In this document: one piece after another, positions 1 through 5,340 of the stretch
How positions within the stretch are numbered: position 1 is the stretch's first letter
Layout of the letters: each line of letters begins with the position of its first letter
Source of the DNA: Rubrobacteraceae bacterium
GTDB lineage: Bacteria > Actinomycetota > Rubrobacteria > Rubrobacterales > Rubrobacteraceae
DNA length: 7,036 bases
Assembly: GCA_013698525.1 (NCBI GenBank)
Contig: JACCSM010000435.1
Span: forward strand, 1-7,036
Reading direction: 5' to 3'
The notes under the pieces: generated by a model
Databases searched by the model: none
Seen by the model: the letters and a program-made list of their open reading frames with translations, nothing else
What the model was told of the DNA's origin: nothing
Made by a program: the position numbers and the translations under genes

Positions 1-438
1 TTGAAGACCTACGACGAGCCGCCTTACTCCAGGTGGGGTTGGATCTTTCCCAACGCCATGCGCCGCGACGCCGCTACCGCCCTGCGCGCCTACGACGTGA
101 GGCCGCCCGACCCGGACGCCCGCGCCGGCTCCCTCTCGGGCGGCAACCAGCAGAAGGCCATCCTCGCCCGTGAGCTCACCGGCGACCCGGGCGTCGTCAT
201 CGCCGCCCAGCCGACCCGTGGTGTGGACGTGGGCGCCATAGAGTTCATCCACGGTCGCCTGCTGGAGCAACGGGCCCAGGGCAAGGCCATCCTGCTCATC
301 TCCCTCGAGCTCGAGGAGGTCCGATCGCTCTCCGATCGCATCGTCGTGCTCTACGCGGGTAGGATAGTAGGCGAGGTCGGTCCCGACGCGACTGACGAGG
401 AGCTAGGCCTCCTAATGGCCGGGCGCGGGGAGGAGTAG
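1..438 (+). CDS. ABC transporter ATP-binding protein, C-terminal part (nucleoside/BMP family), 5' partial
   Basis: This is the C-terminal end of the second nucleotide-binding domain of a tandem-ATPase importer subunit of the YufO/NupA (BMP-dependent nucleoside uptake) type, acting on the cytoplasmic face of the membrane. The frame is open to the window edge; the TTG at base 1 is most likely an internal Leu codon, so the gene is cut. Counting from base 1, the ABC signature LSGGNQQK is at residues 45-52. The Walker B/D-loop stretch reads VVIAAQPTRGVDVGA (65-79), so the usual 'DEPT' is 'AQPT': the catalytic Glu is Gln. I recall this degenerate form as usual for the second domain of this family, which would leave hydrolysis to the missing first domain. 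The permease genes directly downstream support the transporter type. Nucleosides are the known substrates of characterised members; the substrate here is inferred. Confidence 0.9.
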   Translation: MKTYDEPPYSRWGWIFPNAMRRDAATALRAYDVRPPDPDARAGSLSGGNQQKAILARELTGDPGVVIAAQPTRGVDVGAIEFIHGRLLEQRAQGKAILLISLELEEVRSLSDRIVVLYAGRIVGEVGPDATDEELGLLMAGRGEE

Positions 439-443
439 ACCGC

Positions 444-461
444 GTGAGCATCCGCCGATGA
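444..461 (+). other. Possible 5-codon leader ORF overlapping the permease 1 start
   Basis: GTG at 444 lies 8 nt after the strong purine-rich Shine-Dalgarno GGGGAGGAG (427-435), which itself covers the end of the ATPase gene. It encodes M-S-I-R-R and stops at TGA 459-461. That stop overlaps the ATG of permease 1 (458-460) in an ATGA arrangement. A ribosome ending here could restart on the permease ATG by translational coupling. The alternative is that GTG 444 is the true permease start and a one- or two-base sequence error or mutation broke the frame. The arrangement is seen directly; its role is inference. Confidence 0.3.
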
Positions 462-1591
462 GCGAAGACCAGACACCCCAGCGTCCTGACGAGGAGGCAA
501 CCCGCGGCTCGAGGCTGCACCGGGTCCTCTTGGACACCGGAGGGGCGCTGGTCTTCCCCCTTTTCGCCATCCTGATCTCCTTCCTTATAGGGGCTGTGAT
601 CGTGCTGGCGACCGGCAACAACCCCCTGGCAGCCTACGCGGCGCTCCTACAAGGGGCCGTCGGCTCCCCAACAGCTATCGGACGGACGCTGCTTGGCGCG
701 ACGCCCCTGATCTTCACCGGCCTTGCCGTGGCCGTGGCCTTCCGCGCCGGCCTGTTCAACATCGGAGGCGAGGGCCAGCTCTACATCGGCGCAATAACCG
801 CAGCCTGGCTCGGGGTGTCCCTTGGCTTCCTCGGTCCGATCGGGATAGTCCTGGTCTTGCTTGCCTGCGTCCTGACAGGTTTCCTGTGGGGTGCCATACC
901 TGGCTTCCTCAAGGCGCGCTTCGGGGCACACGAGGTAATTACCACGATCATGCTCAACTACATCGGCATCTACCTGGCGACCTACCTTGCCCTGAAACCC
1001 CTAAGGACCGAGGGGCTAGTTCCCGGCACCGACACCATAGACATCGCTGCCCGCATCCCGTTTATCGGCCTTGGCCTCGGGAGGGCGAACTACGGGTTTT
1101 TCATCGCGCTGTTCGCGGCGGTGGTCGCCTACCTGCTACTGTGGCGCACGCGGCGGGGGTTCCAGATCCGGGCCGTGGGCCTCTCTCCGGGGGCGGCGAA
1201 CTACGCTGGCATGGGTATCGGTATGAACACTGTCCTGGCGCTTGCCATCGGCGGAGCGTTCGCTGCCGTCGGTGGTGGCGTTGAAGTCCTGGGCGTCTAC
1301 GGCAAGATGACCGTCCCGTTCGTCACCCAACTGGGCTTCAACGGCATCGGGGTGGCACTCCTGGGACGCAACCACCCGGCCGGGGTGGTCCTGGGGGCCC
1401 TGCTCTTCGGGGGACTCTACTCCGGCGCCCAGGAGATGCAGTTCGCCACCGACGTGCCGCTGCAGCTAGCCAACGTGCTGCTCGCCGTGATCCTGCTGCT
1501 CGTCACCGCCACGAAGCTCGTCGAGTTGGTGCTGGGCAAGCGCGCCCGGGCCCTCGCCGGTGCCCGACTCGAGAAGGGACTGGGTCAGTAG
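458..1591 (+). CDS. ABC transporter permease 1, nucleoside/BMP family (YufP/NupB-like)
   Basis: This 377-aa inner-membrane permease forms half of the translocation pore of a nucleoside-type ABC importer. A charged, cytoplasmic-looking N-terminus (residues 1-27) is followed by about ten hydrophobic segments, the first near 31-51. Family hallmarks are GLFNIGGEGQ (98-107), HEVITTIMLNYI (158-169) and GFNGIGVALLGRNHP (293-307). The length is normal for the larger permease of the pair. ATG 458 is the only possible start in this frame, because a TAA lies in frame at 413-415 with no start codon between. It has no Shine-Dalgarno sequence at normal spacing: GGGGAGGAG at 427-435 sits 22 nt away and instead fits a GTG at 444 that opens a 5-codon ORF (see findings). 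The gene follows the ATPase by 19 nt and overlaps the next permease by 1 nt, so the three are co-transcribed. Confidence 0.93.
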   Translation: MSEDQTPQRPDEEATRGSRLHRVLLDTGGALVFPLFAILISFLIGAVIVLATGNNPLAAYAALLQGAVGSPTAIGRTLLGATPLIFTGLAVAVAFRAGLFNIGGEGQLYIGAITAAWLGVSLGFLGPIGIVLVLLACVLTGFLWGAIPGFLKARFGAHEVITTIMLNYIGIYLATYLALKPLRTEGLVPGTDTIDIAARIPFIGLGLGRANYGFFIALFAAVVAYLLLWRTRRGFQIRAVGLSPGAANYAGMGIGMNTVLALAIGGAFAAVGGGVEVLGVYGKMTVPFVTQLGFNGIGVALLGRNHPAGVVLGALLFGGLYSGAQEMQFATDVPLQLANVLLAVILLLVTATKLVELVLGKRARALAGARLEKGLGQ

Positions 1592-2514
1592 TGGGCGAGA
1601 TCTTCGGCGCCCCGGGAGAGTTGCTCGCCTCGACCATTCGCTTCGCTACGCCGCTCGTCCTCGCCGCCCTCGGCGGCATGTTCAGCGAGAGGAGCGGGGT
1701 CGTCAACATCGGGCTCGAAGGCCTCATGCTCATCAGCGCCTTCGCCGGCGTGGTCGGGGCTTCCCTCTCCGGAAATGCCTTCGTGGGGTTGGGGTTCGCC
1801 CTCGCGGCGGGGCTCGCCTTCGCCCTCGTTCACGCGCTCATGTGCGTGACCTTCGAGGCCGACCAGATCATCTCCGGCACCGCAATCAACCTGCTCGCCC
1901 TCGGCGGCACGGGCTTCTTGCTGGTCGTGATCTTCGGCACCGGAGGAACCTCGCCACGCGTCGAGGGCTTCGAGGAGTTGCCAATACCGCTCCTCAGCGA
2001 CATCCCCGTCGTCGGCCCTGCCCTCTTCTCCCAGAGCCTGCTGGTCTACCTGATGTACCTCCTCGTTCCCGTTACCTTCTTCGTGCTCTTTCGCACGCCC
2101 TTCGGCCTCCGTCTCAGGGCGACGGGCGAGGTGCCCGAGGCGGTCGACACCGCGGGCGTCAGCGTGACCAGGATGCGCTACTACGGCGTCGCGTTGTCCG
2201 GGCTTCTGGCCGCTCTCGGCGGCGTCTACCTCTCGATGGGCCTCCTCTCCGCCTTCACGGAGAACATGACCGGCGGGCGCGGCTTTATCGCGCTCGCGGC
2301 CCTGATCTTCGGCCGTTGGCACCCTATCGGCGCCGCCGCTGCTGCCCTGCTCTTCGGCTTCGCCCAGGCCGTAACCATCCAGGCGCCTCAGGACTTGATC
2401 CCACAGGAGTTCCTACAGATGCTGCCCTACGTCCTGACCATCGTCGTCCTCGCCGGCTTCGGAGGCCGCGCAATCGCCCCAGCGGCCATCGGTAAGCCTT
2501 ACAGGAAAGAGTAG
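1591..2514 (+). CDS. ABC transporter permease 2, nucleoside/BMP family (YufQ/NupC-like)
   Basis: This 307-aa membrane protein is the second permease subunit, pairing with the product of 458-1591. It is very hydrophobic, with about eight to nine membrane segments and a typical short C-terminal tail. Family motifs are ERSGVVNIGLEG (33-44), FEADQIISGTAINL (88-101) and GGRGFIALAALIFGRWHP (228-245). The 'RSGVVNIGLEG' element is the counterpart of 'GLFNIGGEGQ' in the partner. The GTG start overlaps the last base of the preceding TAG (TAGTG), indicating coupled translation; GAGAAGGG at 1571-1578 is a plausible but slightly distant ribosome site. The stop lies 4 nt from the stop of the convergent XRE gene, and I see no terminator between them. 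No nucleoside phosphorylase or deaminase gene follows, so the local context does not narrow the substrate. Confidence 0.93.
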   Translation: MGEIFGAPGELLASTIRFATPLVLAALGGMFSERSGVVNIGLEGLMLISAFAGVVGASLSGNAFVGLGFALAAGLAFALVHALMCVTFEADQIISGTAINLLALGGTGFLLVVIFGTGGTSPRVEGFEELPIPLLSDIPVVGPALFSQSLLVYLMYLLVPVTFFVLFRTPFGLRLRATGEVPEAVDTAGVSVTRMRYYGVALSGLLAALGGVYLSMGLLSAFTENMTGGRGFIALAALIFGRWHPIGAAAAALLFGFAQAVTIQAPQDLIPQEFLQMLPYVLTIVVLAGFGGRAIAPAAIGKPYRKE

Positions 2515-2518
2515 CGGC

Positions 2519-2794
2519 CTAGAAACCGACCTTCCTGTCCCGTTCTGGTCTCTCCGAAGACTTCTCGGACGGCTCTCCTTCTGGGGGCTCATCAAGATAC
2601 TCTACGCCGCCCATGAGCATCTGTGGCCTTACTTCGAGACCGGCGGCGAGCTTGCGGATCGTGGAAGGGTACGCCCCCCTCCGCCCCGTCTCCAGCTTGG
2701 AGATGGTGTCCCGAGCCACGCCACTCCTCTCGGCCAGATCCTCCTGGCTCATCACAGCCCCCTGCCGAATGCGCCGCAAACGCGGAAGGTCCAT
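2519..2794 (-). CDS. Small XRE-family helix-turn-helix DNA-binding protein
   Basis: This 91-aa protein is almost entirely one Cro/C1-type HTH domain. The HTH core spans roughly residues 16-39: SQEDLAERSGVARDTISKLE, with the recognition helix around 27-37. It is followed by PSTIRKLAAGLEV (43-55), the typical fourth/fifth helix. Residues 65-91 form a highly charged, Pro/Glu/Lys-rich tail, probably disordered. ATG at 2794 was chosen because GGAGG (2803-2807, read on the minus strand) lies 8 nt upstream; the frame stays open to 2833, but only a TTG without good spacing is available there. The gene is divergent from clpP across about 100 bp and convergent with the transporter operon. ClgR, which activates clp genes in other actinobacteria, is also an XRE protein, so a role as regulator of clpP or of itself is plausible. 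I do not see enough to call it ClgR. Confidence 0.88.
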   Translation of the reverse strand: MDLPRLRRIRQGAVMSQEDLAERSGVARDTISKLETGRRGAYPSTIRKLAAGLEVRPQMLMGGVEYLDEPPEGEPSEKSSERPERDRKVGF

Positions 2795-2824
2795 TCTCCA
2801 AACCTCCAAAACACTGCAAAAAAC

Positions 2825-2853
2825 TTGCAACAAACCTACGACAATGTTACGCT
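2825..2853 (+). promoter_or_regulatory. Candidate promoter for clpP
   Basis: TTGCAA at 2825-2830 (4 of 6 matches to TTGACA) is separated by exactly 17 bp from TACGCT at 2848-2853 (3 of 6 matches to TATAAT). An alternative is ACGACA (2838-2843) with 18 bp to TATAGC (2862-2867). Either gives a short leader before the clpP ribosome site GAGGGAG (2883-2889). TGCAA is repeated 11 bp apart at 2815 and 2826, about one helical turn. The assignment is by eye only. Confidence 0.3.
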
Positions 2854-2869
2854 ATGTGGAGTATAGCGT
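2849..2869. promoter_or_regulatory. Inverted repeat, candidate operator between XRE gene and clpP
   Basis: Perfect 7-bp arms ACGCTAT (2849-2855) and ATAGCGT (2863-2869) flank a 7-bp spacer GTGGAGT. The repeat covers the candidate clpP -10 region. On the minus strand it also covers a TATACT (2865 down to 2860, 5 of 6 matches to TATAAT), which may be the -10 of the XRE gene, although no good -35 is visible for it. A dyad of this size fits a dimeric XRE regulator. Binding by the adjacent gene product is inference from position. Confidence 0.45.
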
Positions 2870-2896
2870 GTTGGCTGATGTAGAGGGAGTTTGGTG

Positions 2897-3526
2897 ATGA
2901 GTTTGGATCCGAGGCTGGTCGTTCCTTATGTGACAGAGCAGAGTCCGCGTGGGGAGCGGACGATGGACATCTATTCGCGGCTATTGGCGGACAGGATCAT
3001 CTTCATAGGGATGCCCGTCGACGATCAGGTCGCCAACGTGGTGATGGCCCAGCTCTTGCACCTAGATTCTGAGGACCCCGAGCAGGACATTAATTTGTAC
3101 ATCAACTCTCCTGGCGGGAGCGTGTACGCGGGGATGGCGATCTACGACACCATGCAGTTCGTCAACACTGACGTGGCGACTACGGCGCTAGGGATGGCGG
3201 CTTCGATGGGATCCTTCCTCCTCACGGCGGGGGCGAAGGGCAAGCGGAGTGCGCTCCCCAACGCGCGGATACTGCTGCACCAGCCACACATCGGAGGTGG
3301 TCTCGGCGGGCAGGTCTCGGACGTGGAGATCCACGCCAGGGAGCTCGTGAGGACCAAGCAGCGGATGAACGAACTGTACTCCCAGATGACGGGACAGCCC
3401 GTAGAGAAGATCGAACGCGACACCGACCGCGACTACATGCTGGGTCCCGAGGAGGCAGTCGAGTACGGCGTCATCGACAGGGTCGTCAACCGTCCGGCAG
3501 AGACCGTCATCTCGGCAGGCAAGTAG
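2897..3526 (+). CDS. clpP: ATP-dependent Clp protease proteolytic subunit
   Basis: ClpP is the barrel-forming serine peptidase of the cytoplasm that degrades proteins fed to it by AAA+ unfoldases such as ClpX or ClpC. With ATG 2897 it has 209 aa, the usual length. The triad is Ser103 (in AASMGSF), His128 (in LLHQP) and Asp179 (in TDRDY), with Ser-to-His spacing of 25 as in E. coli. [11 protein letters not shown] (69-79) is the oxyanion/substrate-binding loop. The handle after the active His, [12 protein letters not shown], is two residues longer than in E. coli ClpP. Three start codons stand in a row, TTG 2891, GTG 2894 and ATG 2897; ATG is chosen because GAGGGAG (2883-2889) lies 7 nt upstream. 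No clpX, trigger factor or second clpP is adjacent, so this may be a stand-alone copy. The divergent XRE gene and the inverted repeat upstream suggest local regulation. Confidence 0.97.
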   Translation: MSLDPRLVVPYVTEQSPRGERTMDIYSRLLADRIIFIGMPVDDQVANVVMAQLLHLDSEDPEQDINLYINSPGGSVYAGMAIYDTMQFVNTDVATTALGMAASMGSFLLTAGAKGKRSALPNARILLHQPHIGGGLGGQVSDVEIHARELVRTKQRMNELYSQMTGQPVEKIERDTDRDYMLGPEEAVEYGVIDRVVNRPAETVISAGK

Positions 3527-3535
3527 GACAGGCCT

Positions 3536-3564
3536 GGGCGATGAGTCATCATCGTTCGTCGCCC
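3536..3564 (+). terminator. Hairpin between clpP and the SDR gene
   Basis: GGGCGA (3536-3541) pairs with TCGCCC (3559-3564). Counting G-U pairs, the stem extends to about 10 bp around a 9-nt loop. It starts 10 nt after the clpP stop. It lacks a T-tract afterwards, so it may be a weak or non-canonical terminator, or an mRNA-stabilising stem. The next gene starts 20 nt downstream of the stem. Confidence 0.35.
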
Positions 3565-3583
3565 TGATCTCCGGAAGACACTG

Positions 3584-4576
3584 ATGGACGTACTGATCCT
3601 GGGCGGAACAGGATTCCTCGGGCGCCACCTCGTCGAGGCGGCGCTCGGGGAAGGCCATCGGGTCACGCTCTTCAACCGGGGGTTCACTGAGCCAGGGCTA
3701 TTCCCCGAGGTCGAGAAGATTGGGGGCGACAGGGAAGTGGACCTCTCAGACCTGCGAGGACGGAGCTGGGACGCGGTGATCGACACCTGCGGCTACGTGC
3801 CGCGCGTCGTCAGGGCGTCTGCCGGGCTACTGGCCGGTGCTGTTGACCATTACACCTTCGTCTCGAGCATCTCCGTTTACTCCGACGACATAGCGCCAGG
3901 GGCCGACGAAGAGGCGCCGGTGCGGGAGCTCCAAGATCCGATGGTCGAGGAGGTTACGGGGGAGACTTATGGGGGGCTCAAGGCGCTGTGCGAGCGGGCC
4001 GCCGAGCAGGAGATGCCGGGCAGGGTCTTGAACGTCCGTCCTGGTTTGATCTCTGGTCCGCACGATCCCACGGACCGTTTCACGTACTGGCCGCGCCGCA
4101 TCGCAGCCGGCGGCGAAGTGCTCGCCCCTGACCACAAAGAGCGCAGGATGCAGTACATCGACGTGCGGGACCTCGCGGCGTGGATCGTAAAGATGTCGGA
4201 GGAGACCCGGACCGGAACGTACAACGCCACGGGCCCTGACTACGAGCTACAGATGGGCCGGTTGCTGGAAGAGTGCAAAGCCCTCGGCGGTGCCGGAGCG
4301 GACATAGTCTGGGTATCCGAGGACTTCCTGGTGGAGAAGGGAGTCGAGCCGTTCACGGAGCTGCCGTTGTGGGTGCCGCGGGAGTACGCTGCCATGCTGG
4401 CCATAGATTGTAGTAGGGCCATCGAGACGGGACTCACTTTCCGGCCCTTGGCCGAGACGATAGAGGACGTGCTGGATTGGGATCGCGCCAGGGCGGCGGA
4501 TAGAGAGCCGGCTGCGGGCCTCCGGCCAGAGAGGGAGCAGGAGTTGCTACGGGCCTGGCACGGTGTCACCCTGTAG
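3584..4576 (+). CDS. NAD(P)-binding epimerase/dehydratase-like SDR protein
   Basis: This 330-aa protein is a soluble Rossmann-fold member of the extended or atypical short-chain dehydrogenase/reductase superfamily. The dinucleotide-binding loop GGTGFLG is at residues 7-13, and LFNRG (29-33) follows strand 2; an Arg there often favours NADP. VSSISVY (93-99) carries the active-site Ser region, and YGGLK (129-133) is the catalytic YxxxK. NVRPGLISGPHDPTDRF (149-165) is the substrate-side segment common in sugar epimerase/dehydratase relatives, and MQYIDVRDLA (189-198) is another family landmark. The exact substrate cannot be read from the sequence; poorly defined members are often labelled reductase, isoflavone-reductase-like or mRNA-binding. 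The ATG at 3584 has a weak ribosome site (GGAAGA, 3573-3578). The gene lies 57 nt after clpP and 20 nt before the next ORF. Confidence 0.88.
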   Translation: MDVLILGGTGFLGRHLVEAALGEGHRVTLFNRGFTEPGLFPEVEKIGGDREVDLSDLRGRSWDAVIDTCGYVPRVVRASAGLLAGAVDHYTFVSSISVYSDDIAPGADEEAPVRELQDPMVEEVTGETYGGLKALCERAAEQEMPGRVLNVRPGLISGPHDPTDRFTYWPRRIAAGGEVLAPDHKERRMQYIDVRDLAAWIVKMSEETRTGTYNATGPDYELQMGRLLEECKALGGAGADIVWVSEDFLVEKGVEPFTELPLWVPREYAAMLAIDCSRAIETGLTFRPLAETIEDVLDWDRARAADREPAAGLRPEREQELLRAWHGVTL

Positions 4577-4596
4577 AATGCGGGTTGCGAGATGAG

Positions 4597-5004
4597 ATGA
4601 ACCTCACGCACGAGTACATGCACCACCGTACGGGCTACAAGCTCGGGGCCGGGTGCTGCTGGATCCGGATCTACAAAGGCGCCGACCGCGACGCTCCCGT
4701 TGTCGTATGCGAAGAACTCCCCAGGGTCGGAGGCGTCGCTACCGAGGAGGTGTCAGGGTATCTGGCCGCCGAGGTGGTCAGGGAGCACTTCTCTGGAGGT
4801 CTGCCGGATCTGCCCCGTCCACTGCTCTGGATCGAACACCGTCCGGCCCGCAGGCGTGGCCCAGGCAAGTACTTCCTGCACACCTTCCCCTCTTACCGTC
4901 CCAGAACCGTGGGAGCGGGCTTCGTGCGGCGCGTCACCCTCGGGACTTCGCATCGCGAGACCCTGGATCCGGCAGAGGTAGCCATCCTCATACGCGAGGT
5001 CTAA
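4597..5004 (+). CDS. Hypothetical protein, 135 aa, probably co-transcribed with the SDR gene
   Basis: I do not recognise this family. From ATG 4597 it has 135 aa with no signal peptide or membrane segment. A short N-terminal part is rich in His and Tyr (THEYMHHR, 4-11) and is followed by a Cys pair (C20, C21) and a third Cys at 38. The middle has an alternating strand/helix look: APVVVCEELP (33-42), then a likely helix EVSGYLAAEVVREHF (51-65). A basic Pro/Arg/Gly-rich section follows (PARRRGPGKY, 83-92) after LLWIEH (76-81), and the C-terminal LDPAEVAILIREV (123-135) looks helical. A TTG at 4585 would add four residues; neither start has a strong ribosome site. The 20-nt gap behind the SDR gene and the matching GC-rich codon use support a real gene in the same transcript. 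Confidence 0.7.
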   Translation: MNLTHEYMHHRTGYKLGAGCCWIRIYKGADRDAPVVVCEELPRVGGVATEEVSGYLAAEVVREHFSGGLPDLPRPLLWIEHRPARRRGPGKYFLHTFPSYRPRTVGAGFVRRVTLGTSHRETLDPAEVAILIREV

Positions 5005-5021
5005 AGCGACTCGAAGAGAGA

Positions 5022-5050
5022 TTGACCTACCGCAGATCGCCCATTAGGCT
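5022..5050 (+). promoter_or_regulatory. Weak candidate promoter before the 63-aa ORF
   Basis: TTGACC at 5022-5027 (5 of 6 matches to TTGACA) stands exactly 17 bp before TAGGCT at 5045-5050 (3 of 6 matches to TATAAT). The latter is the first unit of the 7-nt repeat, so the repeat offers several shifted -10-like hexamers. This is a visual call only. Confidence 0.25.
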
Positions 5051-5065
5051 GTAGGCTATAGGCGA
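5045..5065. repeat. Three-unit 7-nt tandem repeat (TAGGCnn)
   Basis: Units TAGGCTG, TAGGCTA and TAGGCGA begin at 5045, 5052 and 5059 with an exact 7-nt period. The array lies in the gap between the 135-aa gene and the 63-aa ORF, 10 nt before a second array with an 8-nt period. Tandem heptamers arise by replication slippage and can vary between strains. Confidence 0.7.
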
Positions 5066-5074
5066 AAACGAGAA

Positions 5075-5106
5075 GCTGAAATGCTGAAGTGCTGACTAGC
5101 TGAAAT
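5075..5106. repeat. Four-unit 8-nt tandem repeat (GCTGAAAT-like)
   Basis: Units GCTGAAAT (5075), GCTGAAGT (5083), GCTGACTA (5091) and GCTGAAAT (5099) follow each other with an exact 8-nt period, and a partial GTTG continues at 5107. The array ends about 10 nt before the ribosome site (GGAG, 5116-5119) of the 63-aa ORF, so it would sit in that gene's 5' untranslated leader. Unit-number changes would alter leader length without shifting any frame. Confidence 0.75.
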
Positions 5107-5124
5107 GTTGCTCTTGGAGACAAG

Positions 5125-5316
5125 TTGGGCGAAGAGAAGAGTACGACCGAGTACTCCATAAAGCAGGTCGGAGACCGCTACTATCCCGTCATCATCGACA
5201 GGGAGGCAGGCGGTCACTACGAGATAAACAACCCTCTGACCGGCGGCATCCTGAGCTACAACAACCCCGAAGCCGCGGAGAAATACGTACAGCGCGCTCG
5301 CGAGAAACAAACGTAG
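5125..5316 (+). CDS. Small hypothetical protein, 63 aa, TTG start
   Basis: I do not recognise this protein. It has 63 residues, is hydrophilic and has no signal or membrane segment. Residues 8-25 (TEYSIKQVGDRYYPVIID) look like a beta hairpin. A turn-rich stretch with NNPLTGG (35-41) and SYNNPEAAEKYVQRA (44-58) ends in a helix. TTG 5125 is the only start codon possible after the in-frame TGA at 5101-5103, and GGAG (5116-5119) lies 5 nt before it, which supports translation. The stop TAG is also the left edge of a palindromic element. The gene is enclosed by tandem repeats on the left and the palindrome cluster on the right. A 102-aa frame on the opposite strand (5056-5364) competes, but it runs through both repeat sets and has no comparable support. 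Confidence 0.6.
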   Translation: MGEEKSTTEYSIKQVGDRYYPVIIDREAGGHYEINNPLTGGILSYNNPEAAEKYVQRAREKQT

Positions 5317-5336
5317 GGGCAGTTCGCGAACTGCCC
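5317..5336. terminator. Perfect 20-bp palindrome immediately after the 63-aa ORF (terminator-like or REP-like)
   Basis: GGGCAGTTCG (5317-5326) is followed directly by its exact reverse complement CGAACTGCCC (5327-5336). As RNA it would form an 8-bp stem with a CGCG tetraloop, followed by TTCT. The poly-T tail is too short for a classical intrinsic terminator. It begins on the base after the stop codon of the small ORF. Its relation to the GAACCGCC copies just downstream suggests a dispersed palindromic repeat that may also end transcription. Confidence 0.6.
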
Positions 5337-5340
5337 TTCT

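Noticed and set aside
886..1284. A 132-codon plus-strand frame inside permease 1
   Set aside because: Its composition is rich in His, Arg, Pro and Gly; it is a shadow of the permease frame.
1585..2322. A 245-codon open frame on the minus strand
   Set aside because: It is antisense to permease 2, with a biased Glu/Gly/Ala/Arg composition and no motif.
1560..2495. A long open frame (311 codons) on the plus strand overlapping permease 2
   Set aside because: It is composed almost wholly of Arg, Pro, Gly and Ala, as expected from GC-rich out-of-frame reading. The frame at 1591-2514 encodes a clear permease.
2553..2569. Small hairpin (TCCGA ... TCGGA) inside the end of the XRE gene, as a terminator for the transporter operon
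   Set aside because: It has only 5 bp with a 7-nt loop and no T-tract, and is easily explained by coding sequence.
2613..2897. Plus-strand frames opposite the XRE gene that reach the clpP start
   Set aside because: They are antisense to a recognisable HTH domain, and the minus-strand gene has a good ribosome site.
3188..3658. A minus-strand frame opposite clpP and the SDR start
   Set aside because: It is antisense to a catalytic-triad-bearing clpP and has no recognisable motif.
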